Origin: Pseudomonadota bacterium
GTDB lineage: Bacteria > Pseudomonadota > Gammaproteobacteria > Burkholderiales > Burkholderiaceae_C
Length of the DNA stretch: 56,682 nt
Direction of reading: 5' to 3'
Assembly: GCA_029779845.1 (NCBI GenBank)
Contig: JAKOZT010000019.1
Coordinates: 1-56,682 of the forward strand
A program made the translations under genes and the position numbers. Under the pieces are notes generated by a model. It worked only from the letters and a program-made list of their open reading frames with translations. It ran no database searches and was not told where the DNA came from. Position 1 is the first letter of the stretch. The number at the start of each line of letters is the position of its first letter. Positions 27,744-35,103 of this stretch are shown piece by piece.

Positions 27744-30700
27744 ATGAAGCCCCGCCCCCGCCTGCCGCCGCCGGAAGCTTCGCAGACGGTGCGCCGGCTG
27801 ATCGGCAGCCTGTTCTTCGGCACCGCCACGCTCGCCGCGCTCGGCGGCGCGCTGTCGATCGCGCTGCTGCCGGCGGCGCTGACGGCCGGCGTGCGGGCCG
27901 GCACCGCATTCGCCTTCCTGGCCTATGCCGCGCTGTGCGCGCGGCTGTGGGCGCTCGGCCGCGGCGATCGCCTCGTGCGGCTGAACGCGGCGCTGCAAGG
28001 CGTGGCGCTGGGTGCGATCGCGCTCGCGGCGGCGGCCGGCATCGTGCTCGACGACGGCCTGCGCAACCCCGGCCTGGGCTTCCTCGGCCTGGTGGTGTGC
28101 CTGCTCGGCGCGGTGGCCGGGCTGCGCCACGCGCTGGCGGCGGCCGGCGCCGCGCTGCTGACGGTCACCGGCCTGGCCGCGGCGCAGGCGCTCGGGCACA
28201 TCGCCACGCTGCCCGGCGCGGCCTCGACGGCGCTGCTGCTGGCCATCCACGCGCTGCTGATCGGCAGCGGCGCGGCCGGCGGCGCGCTGATGGCGCGCGT
28301 GATCGATCACTTCCTCGCCGACAGCGCGCAGCGCGAGCGGCGCGTGCGCGCGCTGCTCGGCATCGCGGTCGACTGGTACTGGGAGCAGGACGAGGAGTTC
28401 CGCTTCACGCGCGTCACCGAGAGCCGCGCCGGCGCGGCCGCGCTGTCGCCGCAGCGCGCGCTCGGCCGCACGCCCTGGGAGAACGCCGGCCTCGGGCTCG
28501 ACGACGAGACGCTGGACGCGCACCGCGCCGACCTGGAGGCGCACCGCCCGTTCAGCAACCTGAGCGCCAGCACGCTCGACGCGCAGGGCCGCGCGCGCCA
28601 CCTCGCGCTCAGCGGCGAGCCGCAGTTCGACGACAACGGCATCTTCCGCGGCTACTGGGGCGTGGGCCGCGACGTCACCGCGCAGGTGCGCGCGCAGCAG
28701 GCGGTGGCGGCCAGCGAGACGCGCTACCGCTCGCTGTTCACGCGCTCGCCCTCGGCGATGGTGCTGCACCGGCGCGGCACCGTGCTCGACGCCAACGCCG
28801 CCGCCGCGCGCCTGTTCGGCTACCGCGACGCCGAGGCGATGAAGGGCAGCCACCTGCTCGACCACTTCGCCGCGCCCGAGCGGCGCCAGGCGCTGCGCGA
28901 GCGCATCGCGCAGGCGGAACGGCTCGCGCCCGGCGAGGCGCTGCCGGTGGTCGACGAGCAGATGCTCGCGCTCGACGGCCGCCCGGTGGTGGTGGAGGCC
29001 ACCGCGGTGGCGGTCGACAGCGTGGCGGGCCCCGCGCTGCTGACGATGTACGTCGACATCACCGCGCGCAAGAGCGCCGAGGCGGCGCTGCGCCGCTCCG
29101 AAGCGCTGCTGTCGCACCTGTTCGCGACCAGCCCCGACTGCCTGACGCTGACCGAGCTCGACAGCGGCCGCTACGCGCTCGTCAACGACTGCTTCCTGCA
29201 GGTCTCGGGGCATCGCCGCGAGGAGGTGATCGGCCGCACCGACGCCGAGATCGGCATCTGGCAGCGTCCCGAGAACCGCGAGGCCTTCGTCGCCGCGATC
29301 CGCCGCGACGGCAGCGTGCAGGCGGCGCCGGTCACCTTCCGGCACCGCGACGGCCGGCGCATCCCGATGCTGGTGTCGGGCGCGCGCTTCGACTTCGACG
29401 GCCAGCGCTTCCTGGTGCTGGCCGGTCGCGACGTCAGCGCCAGCGAGCAGACGCGCCTGGAGGTCGAGGCCATCCTCAACACCGTGACGCTGGCGATCGC
29501 CTTCGTGCGCCACCAGCGCATCGTGCGCATCAACGCGCGGCATCGCGAGATGTTCGGCTGGAGCCCCGAGGAGCTGCGCGACGCCACGCTGTCGGTGCTG
29601 TGGCCCGACCCGGCCGAGTTCCAGCGCCTGCGCCGCGAGGCGATCGGCAAGCTGCGCGGCAAGCACGGCTACGAGTGCGAGGCCCAGCTCAAGCGGCGCG
29701 ACGGCAGCCTGTTCTGGGTGCGCCTGCAGGCGCAGTCGGTCGACCCGAGCAACCCGATCGGCGGCGGCACGATCTGGACCGCCGAGGACATCACCGAGCG
29801 CCGCCAGACGCAGCTCGCGCTGGCCGACGCGCGCGACGCCGCCGAGGCGGCGAGCCGCGCCAAGAGCGCCTTCCTGGCCAACACCAGCCACGAGATCCGC
29901 ACGCCGCTCAACGGCCTGCTCGGGCTGGCGCGGCTGGCGATGCAGCCCGGCGTCAGCGAGCAGCGTCGCCAGCAGTACCTGGCGCAGATGATCGACAGCA
30001 CGCAGAGCCTGACCGGCATCATCTCGGACATCCTCGATCTGTCGAAGGTCGAGGCCGGCCGCATCGCGCTGGAAGACCTCGCCTTCGGCCTGCGCGACAC
30101 GCTCGCCGCGGTGCACCACGCCTACCTGCCGCTGGCCGAGGCCAAGGGGCTGACGTTGCTGCTGTCGGTGGCCGATACGGTGCCGCCCACGGTGCGCGGC
30201 GACCCGCTGCGCGTGCGTCAGATCCTCACCAACTTCGTCGCCAACGCGATCAAGTTCACCGAGCGCGGCAGCGTGCGCATCGAGGCCGGCATGCGCGGCG
30301 AACTGATCCGCCTGGCGGTGCACGACACCGGCCCGGGCATCGCGGTGGAGACGCAGCAGCGCCTCTTCACGCCCTTCTCGCAGGCCGACGACTCGATCAC
30401 GCGGCGCTACGGCGGCACCGGGCTGGGCCTGTCGATCTGCCGCGAGCTGGCCACGCTGATGGGCGGCAGCGTCGGCGTCAACAGCGCGCCCGGCTACGGC
30501 AGCGCCTTCTGGGCCGACCTGCCGCTGCCGGCCGCCGCGCTGCCGGCGCCGCAGCCCGCCGAGGGCGACGCGCTCGCGCCGCTGCAGGGCGGGCGCGTGC
30601 TGGTGGCCGAGGACAACCCGGTCAACATGCTGATCGCGGTGGCGATGCTCGAGCAGTGGGGGCTCGACGTCACCCAGGCGAGCGACGGCGCCGGCGCGGT

Positions 30701-30998
30701 GGAAGCGGTGGAGGCCGCAGCCGCCGCCGGGCGGCCCTTCGACCTGGTGCTGATGGACGTGCACATGCCGGTGATGAGCGGCCACGCCGCGGTGCGCGCG
30801 CTGCGCGCGAAGTTCGACGCCGAGACGCTGCCGGTGATCGCGCTGACCGCCGCCGCGCTGACCTCCGAGCGCGACGAAGCGCTCGCCGCCGGCATGAACG
30901 ACTTCCTGACCAAGCCGATCGACGTGGCGCGGCTGCGCCAGACGCTGGCGCGACACCTTACAATCCGCGCGCACTCGTTGCCCGTCATCGGGGAGTAG
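27744..30998 (+). CDS. Hybrid sensor histidine kinase with PAS domains and receiver (copy 2)
   Basis: 1084 aa. Hydrophobic helices lie at about 20-190. At least four PAS/PAC-like units follow (about 200-690, one more than copy 1; FRGYWGVGRDVTAQ, LLTMYVDITARKSAEAAL, FLVLAGRDVSASEQTRL, GTIWTAEDITERRQTQ). HisKA has His716 in SHEIRTPLNG, the ATPase has NFVANAIKFTERG, DTGPGIAV and GGTGLGLSI, and the receiver has Asp1005 in LMDVHMPVMSG. Kinase and receiver are nearly identical in sequence to copy 1, while sensor regions differ. That is a tandem duplication followed by sensor change. The last codons and the TAG stop lie inside a riboswitch that controls the next gene, so this gene and the transporter have separate transcription starts. 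Confidence 0.92.
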   Translation: MKPRPRLPPPEASQTVRRLIGSLFFGTATLAALGGALSIALLPAALTAGVRAGTAFAFLAYAALCARLWALGRGDRLVRLNAALQGVALGAIALAAAAGIVLDDGLRNPGLGFLGLVVCLLGAVAGLRHALAAAGAALLTVTGLAAAQALGHIATLPGAASTALLLAIHALLIGSGAAGGALMARVIDHFLADSAQRERRVRALLGIAVDWYWEQDEEFRFTRVTESRAGAAALSPQRALGRTPWENAGLGLDDETLDAHRADLEAHRPFSNLSASTLDAQGRARHLALSGEPQFDDNGIFRGYWGVGRDVTAQVRAQQAVAASETRYRSLFTRSPSAMVLHRRGTVLDANAAAARLFGYRDAEAMKGSHLLDHFAAPERRQALRERIAQAERLAPGEALPVVDEQMLALDGRPVVVEATAVAVDSVAGPALLTMYVDITARKSAEAALRRSEALLSHLFATSPDCLTLTELDSGRYALVNDCFLQVSGHRREEVIGRTDAEIGIWQRPENREAFVAAIRRDGSVQAAPVTFRHRDGRRIPMLVSGARFDFDGQRFLVLAGRDVSASEQTRLEVEAILNTVTLAIAFVRHQRIVRINARHREMFGWSPEELRDATLSVLWPDPAEFQRLRREAIGKLRGKHGYECEAQLKRRDGSLFWVRLQAQSVDPSNPIGGGTIWTAEDITERRQTQLALADARDAAEAASRAKSAFLANTSHEIRTPLNGLLGLARLAMQPGVSEQRRQQYLAQMIDSTQSLTGIISDILDLSKVEAGRIALEDLAFGLRDTLAAVHHAYLPLAEAKGLTLLLSVADTVPPTVRGDPLRVRQILTNFVANAIKFTERGSVRIEAGMRGELIRLAVHDTGPGIAVETQQRLFTPFSQADDSITRRYGGTGLGLSICRELATLMGGSVGVNSAPGYGSAFWADLPLPAAALPAPQPAEGDALAPLQGGRVLVAEDNPVNMLIAVAMLEQWGLDVTQASDGAGAVEAVEAAAAAGRPFDLVLMDVHMPVMSGHAAVRALRAKFDAETLPVIALTAAALTSERDEALAAGMNDFLTKPIDVARLRQTLARHLTIRAHSLPVIGE
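30959..30964 (+). promoter_or_regulatory. Possible -10 box for the riboswitch transcript (TACAAT)
   Basis: TACAAT, one base from the sigma-70 consensus, lies inside the end of the kinase gene. Transcription would start near 30971, just ahead of the riboswitch 5' arm. No clear -35 box is seen. Confidence 0.45.
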
Positions 30999-31142
30999 CC
31001 GCCCCGCGCCCGCCAAGGCGCGGGAGCTGCCGTCAACACACTCGGCCCGCAGGCCGTGGCGGCAGCAGCCCTTCCGGCCCGGCAAGACCGTTGACCACAC
31101 GCCTCCATCCGCGGCCGGGGAGGTCGTGCGGTCATCCGTCTC
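30975..31142 (+). ncRNA. yybP-ykoY (manganese) riboswitch
   Basis: The leader of the Gdt1-type transporter gene contains the conserved blocks of the yybP-ykoY element in the right order: CATCGGGGAGTAGCC (30989-31003), a GC-rich hairpin, CAACACACTCGGCC (about 31035-31048), GCAAGACC (31082-31089) and GGTCATCC (31131-31138) closing the structure. This class binds Mn2+ in a pocket made by the GGGGAGUAG and GCAAGACC loops, and turns on Mn exporters of the MntP and Gdt1/UPF0016 families. The downstream gene is such a transporter, which strongly supports the call. Boundaries are approximate. The stop codon of the upstream kinase is the TAG inside GGGGAGTAG. Confidence 0.88.
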
Positions 31143-31164
31143 GCTCCCGGCCCGGAGATTCTCC

Positions 31165-31737
31165 TTGGAAGCTTTTCTCGTCTCCACCGGCATCGTCGCG
31201 CTCGGTGAAATGGGCGACAAGACGCAGCTGCTCGCGCTGCTGCTGGCCGCGCGCTTTCGCCGCCCCGTGCCCATCGTGCTGGGCATCCTCGTGGCCACGC
31301 TGGTCAACCACGCGCTCGCCGGCCTGGTCGGCGAGGGCATCGCGCGCGCCCTCGGCCCCGACGTGCTGCGCTGGACGATCGGGCTGTCGTTCCTCGCGAT
31401 GGCCGGCTGGATGCTGGTGCCCGACAAGATCGACGAGGAAGCCGAAGGCGGCACGCAGCGCTTCGGCGTGTTCGGCACCACCGTGCTGGCCTTCTTCCTC
31501 GCCGAGATGGGCGACAAGACGCAGATCGCCACCGTGGCGCTGGCCGCGCGCTACGCCGAGCTGGGCGCGGTGGTGGCCGGCACCACGCTGGGCATGATGA
31601 TCGCCAACGTGCCGGCCGTGCTGCTCGGCGACGTGGTGGCCAAGAAGGTGTCGATGCGCCTGGTGCACGCCATCGCGGCGGCGATCTTCGCCGTGCTGGG
31701 GGTGCTGACGCTGGCGAATGCGGGGCAGCTGTTCTGA
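31165..31737 (+). CDS. TMEM165/Gdt1 (UPF0016) family transporter, probable Mn2+ exporter
   Basis: 190 aa, six predicted membrane helices in two homologous halves. Each half carries the family motif E-x-G-D-K-(T/S): ALGEMGDKTQLLALLLAARF near 12-31 and LAEMGDKTQIATVALAARYA near 109-128. The acidic residues of these motifs form the cation site. Bacterial members export Mn2+, and eukaryotic Gdt1 moves Ca2+/Mn2+ into the Golgi. The start is TTG at 31165, with GGAG about 8 bases upstream, giving (M)EAFLVSTGIVALGEMGDKTQ, the usual N-terminus. Expression should be switched on by Mn2+ through the yybP-ykoY riboswitch ahead of it. Confidence 0.92.
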   Translation: MEAFLVSTGIVALGEMGDKTQLLALLLAARFRRPVPIVLGILVATLVNHALAGLVGEGIARALGPDVLRWTIGLSFLAMAGWMLVPDKIDEEAEGGTQRFGVFGTTVLAFFLAEMGDKTQIATVALAARYAELGAVVAGTTLGMMIANVPAVLLGDVVAKKVSMRLVHAIAAAIFAVLGVLTLANAGQLF

Positions 31738-31751
31738 TCGGCGAAAGCCGC

Positions 31752-32078
31752 TCAGCGCCCGGCCTTCACGCTGACATGGCTGTGGGGAACGAGCGTGCCC
31801 AGCGCCGCTTCGAGCGCCGGCACCAGCGGCAGCAGGTGATGCAGCTCGTTCGAGACCGCGTCCAGGACGATCACCGCCAGCGGCAGGGCCGACGGGTTCT
31901 GCTGGTAGGGCAGGTTCTTGTCGACGGTGATGAAGGCGTCGTACCGGGCCGCCGCGAGCGCCAGCAGCCTGCCGTTCTTGACGCCCGACCATCCGGCCTG
32001 GACGACCGTCGCCACCTCATGGCCCGGCAGCGCCTGGCGCAGCCGCGCGGGAACGCACTCGTCAAGCAGCAGGCGCAT
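31752..32078 (-). CDS. DUF5615 PIN-like protein, putative toxin of a toxin-antitoxin pair
   Basis: 108 aa. MRLLLDECVPARLRQALPGHEV with the LLDE-x-(V/L) start, DAFITVDKNLPYQQN and LAVIVLDAVSNELHHLLPLVPAL match the DUF5615/COG4634 PIN-like family, in which acidic residues (Asp6, Glu7, Asp of ITVDKN) are thought to form a nuclease site. The family is regularly found downstream of DUF433/COG2442 genes as a predicted toxin-antitoxin pair, as here. The genes overlap by 17 bases. The ATG at 32078 is chosen for the conserved N-terminus; the open frame extends to 32117. It is convergent with the transporter gene. Confidence 0.82.
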   Translation of the reverse strand: MRLLLDECVPARLRQALPGHEVATVVQAGWSGVKNGRLLALAAARYDAFITVDKNLPYQQNPSALPLAVIVLDAVSNELHHLLPLVPALEAALGTLVPHSHVSVKAGR

Positions 32079-32280
32079 CGGCGGCGAGCCGCTCGCGTGC
32101 CGCTTCGAGGACGGCAATCGCGCGCTCGCGCGAGACGGTCGGGAAGTCCTCCAGGAACTCCTCCAGCGTGGAAGACCCTTCGAGGTAATCGAACAGGTTC
32201 TTGACCGGAACGCGCGTGCCCGTGAAGCACAGCGCGCCGCTCATGATCTCCGGATCCCGTGTCACGAGGGAAGAGTCCAT
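32062..32280 (-). CDS. DUF433 antitoxin-like protein
   Basis: 72 aa. RDPEIMSGALCFTGTRVPVKNLFDYLEGSSTLEEFLEDFPTVSRERAIAVLE is the complete DUF433 (COG2442) pattern: I-x-x-G-x-x-x-(F)x-GTRVPV and FLEDFPxVxxxxAxAVLE. It has a winged helix-turn-helix fold. It is the predicted antitoxin for the overlapping DUF5615 gene and may repress the pair's promoter. GGAGAAGG about 6 bases before the ATG at 32280 supports the start. Confidence 0.85.
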   Translation of the reverse strand: MDSSLVTRDPEIMSGALCFTGTRVPVKNLFDYLEGSSTLEEFLEDFPTVSRERAIAVLEAARERLAADAPAA

Positions 32281-32317
32281 AGCCTTCTCCAGTGGGCAGG
32301 AGTCTACCGCGCGGCCC

Positions 32318-34879
32318 TCAGTGATGCAGCCTCGGCGCGTTCATCGCCCCGTGCTGCGCGCTCCAGCGGTTCAGCTCCAGCCGGTCGAGCAGCAGCTCGA
32401 CGTTCTCGGCCACCAGCGGGCGCGACAGGTGGTGTCCCTGGCCGGCCTCGCAGCCCATGCGGCGCAGCTGCTCGAACTGCGACTCGGTCTCGATGCCCTC
32501 GGCGATCACCGACTTGCCCAGCGACGCGCCGAGCGTGACGATGGCGCGCACCACCTCGGCCTCCTTCGAGCCGCTGCGCATGCCGCGCACGAACGAGGCG
32601 TCGATCTTCAGGCTGTCGATCGGCAGCGACGACAGGTAGGCGAGCGACGAGTAGCCGGTGCCGAAGTCGTCGATCGACAGCCCGACGCCCAGCTCGCGCA
32701 ACTGCGCCAGCGTCTGCACGGCGCCGTCGACGCGGTGCATCAGCACGTTCTCGGTCAGCTCCAGCGTCAGCTGGCCGGGGTGCAGCCGCGCGGCGACGAG
32801 GGCGCGCGTCACGCGCTGCGCGAAGCCGCTGTGCGCGAGGTCGTTGCCCGACACGTTGACCTGCATCGTCAGCTCGCCGAAGGCCTCGCCGCGCGCCTGC
32901 CACAGCTTGAGCTGGCGGCAGGCGCTGTCGAGCACGAAGTCGGTCAGCGGCGCGATCAGCGCCGACTCCTCGGCGATCGGGATGAACACCGCCGGGCTGA
33001 TCAGCCCCTCGCTCGGATGCAGCCAGCGCGCCAGCGCCTCGAAGCCGGTGAGCCGCCCGGTGGCGAGGTTGAAGAGAGGCTGGTAAGCCACCGCCAGCTG
33101 GCCGTTTTCGAGCGCGCGGCGCAGCTCGCCTTCCAGGCGCACGCGCTCGCTGACCTGCTGGTGAAGCCCGGCGTCGAAGAGGGCGTGGCGCGCCTTGCCG
33201 TCGGCCTTGGCGCGGTACATCGCGATGTCGGCGTCGCGCAGCACCTCCTCGGGCAGCGTGTAGCCGAAGGTGCTGAAGGTGATGCCGATGCTCGCGCTGG
33301 TGGTGATCTCGGTGGCGCCGATCTGCAGCGGCTCACCGAGCACGATCTGCAGCCGCTCGGCCAGCGCGACGGCGTGCGCCTCGCGCTCCAGGTGCTCGCA
33401 CAGCACCGCGAACTCGTCGCCGCCCAGGCGCGCCACCACGTCGCCGGGGCGCACGTGCTCGCGGATGCGCCGCGCCACCTGCACCAGGAAGGCGTCGCCG
33501 GCGCCGTGGCCCATGCTGTCGTTGATCAGCTTGAAGCGGTCGAAATCGAGGAACATCACCGCGAAGCGGCGCTCCGGGTCGCGGCGCGCCGCCTCGATCG
33601 AGCGCGCCAGGTGCTCGTGGAAGCGCGCGCGGTTGGGCAGCCCGGTCAGGCTGTCGTGGAAGGCGATGTGCTGCAGCCGCGCCTCGGCGCTGCGCCGCGC
33701 GCTGATGTCCTGCGCCTGCACGATCAGGCTGCAGGCGTCGTCGCCCGCGCCGTCGAAGAAGCTCGCGTCCAGCGCCACCCACACGTCGCCGCCGTCGGCG
33801 TGGCGGCAGCGCAGCTCGACGGCAAAGGCGCCGATCTCGCGGCGGTGCACGCGCGCCAGCTGCGCGGCCACGGTGGCGGCATCGTCGGCGTGCACCAGCG
33901 CGGCCAGCTGCTGGCCGACCAGCGCCTCCTCGGCCTGGCCGAGCAGCGCGCCGAGCGCGCGGTTGACCTGGCGCACCGCGCCGTCGGCCGACACCAGCGC
34001 CATGCCGATCGCCGCGTGCGTGAAGGCGCTGTGGAAGCGCTGCTCGCTCAGCGCCAGCGCGCGCACGTGCAGCGCGGCCTGCGCAGCCTCGCGCTCGGCG
34101 GCCTCGACGCGGCTGCGCCGCATCGCCTCGTCGGCCTCCTGCTGGCGGAAGAAGAAGTGCAGCGTGGCCAGCAGCAAGGCGATGATGGGCACGCCGGCCA
34201 TCAGCACGCCGGGGCCGGACTGGCCCACCGTCAGGTGCAGCAGCGCCGCCACGCTGGCGCTGCCGGCGTAAGCCAGCGCCACCCAGCCGAAGTTGGCGAA
34301 CAGCTCGCGCGACAGGATCGGCTGGTTGCGCTTGAGGTGGATGACCGCGGTGGCGAGCACCGTGTTGAGCACGAAGTAGACGATCGAGAAGGCCATCGCG
34401 GCGAGCATCAGCACGCCGCTGTCGTAGAAGCCGCTGCCGCGCAGCGCGGCGAGCACGGCGTCGAGCAGCGCGCCGGCGACGGCCATCGAGACGACCGCCA
34501 TCGCCGGGCTCGCGATGCGGCTGGTCCAGCGCTTCGAGGTGCGCCACGAGCCCACCAGCGCCTCGCCGGCGGCGGCCAGCACCGCGGCCGCGCCGCCGTG
34601 CATCAACAGCACGAGGAAGACGAAGATCTCGCCGGCCGCGAAGGAGTGGGTCGAGCGCGGAATGCGCACCGGGAAGAAGCCGGCCAGCGCCGCGATCGCC
34701 GCGCCGGCGACGATCTGCAGCAGCGCGCTGCGCGGCAGCGCCAGCACCTCGCCGAGGCTCCAGGCGAGCACCGCCGCGCCGATGCTCACCATCGTCCACC
34801 AGTAGGCGGTGGCGCGGGCGTTGTAGTCGGGCATCAGCGCCGCGTGCAGGCGCCGCCAGGGCGTGGCGGGCGGGCGCAT
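32318..34879 (-). CDS. Membrane GGDEF-EAL protein (c-di-GMP turnover) with PAS domain
   Basis: 853 aa. Residues 20-245 contain about seven hydrophobic helices forming a membrane sensor module. A coiled coil (about 245-275) leads to a PAS domain (280-395, ending SLIVQAQDISARRSAEARLQH). GGDEF (about 405-560) has an intact GGDEF signature in VARLGGDEFAVL near 487 and the DSLTGLPNR start. EAL (about 575-835) has FEALARW, NVSGNDLAHS, ELTENVL, DDFGTGYSSLAYL and EGIETESQ, i.e. the metal and catalytic residues of active phosphodiesterases. Both activities are possible, as in many dual proteins. It is the only gene of its transcription unit that I can see. Confidence 0.93.
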   Translation of the reverse strand: MRPPATPWRRLHAALMPDYNARATAYWWTMVSIGAAVLAWSLGEVLALPRSALLQIVAGAAIAALAGFFPVRIPRSTHSFAAGEIFVFLVLLMHGGAAAVLAAAGEALVGSWRTSKRWTSRIASPAMAVVSMAVAGALLDAVLAALRGSGFYDSGVLMLAAMAFSIVYFVLNTVLATAVIHLKRNQPILSRELFANFGWVALAYAGSASVAALLHLTVGQSGPGVLMAGVPIIALLLATLHFFFRQQEADEAMRRSRVEAAEREAAQAALHVRALALSEQRFHSAFTHAAIGMALVSADGAVRQVNRALGALLGQAEEALVGQQLAALVHADDAATVAAQLARVHRREIGAFAVELRCRHADGGDVWVALDASFFDGAGDDACSLIVQAQDISARRSAEARLQHIAFHDSLTGLPNRARFHEHLARSIEAARRDPERRFAVMFLDFDRFKLINDSMGHGAGDAFLVQVARRIREHVRPGDVVARLGGDEFAVLCEHLEREAHAVALAERLQIVLGEPLQIGATEITTSASIGITFSTFGYTLPEEVLRDADIAMYRAKADGKARHALFDAGLHQQVSERVRLEGELRRALENGQLAVAYQPLFNLATGRLTGFEALARWLHPSEGLISPAVFIPIAEESALIAPLTDFVLDSACRQLKLWQARGEAFGELTMQVNVSGNDLAHSGFAQRVTRALVAARLHPGQLTLELTENVLMHRVDGAVQTLAQLRELGVGLSIDDFGTGYSSLAYLSSLPIDSLKIDASFVRGMRSGSKEAEVVRAIVTLGASLGKSVIAEGIETESQFEQLRRMGCEAGQGHHLSRPLVAENVELLLDRLELNRWSAQHGAMNAPRLHH

Positions 34880-35103
34880 CAGTGCTCGACGATGACGATG
34901 AAGGACAGCAGATGGCCCACGGCGCGGCTCCCGCAGGCGACTTGGGCCTGCCCTCGTTGACGACGTCCTGCGACGGACACGAATTCGTATCCATCTGTTT
35001 CTGAGCCGTCATGCTAGAGAGCCCGCCACGCGGCGTGTCGGAACAAAGTCGCGCCGAGCGCACGGCACGGCGCGGCTATGCGGCAGTATTTCCCGCCGCC
35101 GCG
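34880..35103. other. Intergenic region upstream of the GGDEF-EAL gene
   Basis: 224 bases between the M14 peptidase stop and the GGDEF-EAL start, both genes on the minus strand. It should hold the promoter of the GGDEF-EAL gene, but I see no clear boxes, no terminator with a T-run, and no coding signal. Confidence 0.4.

Noticed and set aside
24807..31532. Minus-strand open frame of about 2,240 codons opposite both hybrid kinases
   Set aside because: Low-complexity shadow of two real genes with full domain sets. It also runs across the riboswitch and both intergenic gaps.
32201..34960. Plus-strand open frame of about 920 codons opposite the GGDEF-EAL gene
   Set aside because: The opposite strand has intact GGDEF and EAL motifs; this frame has none and crosses the DUF433 start.
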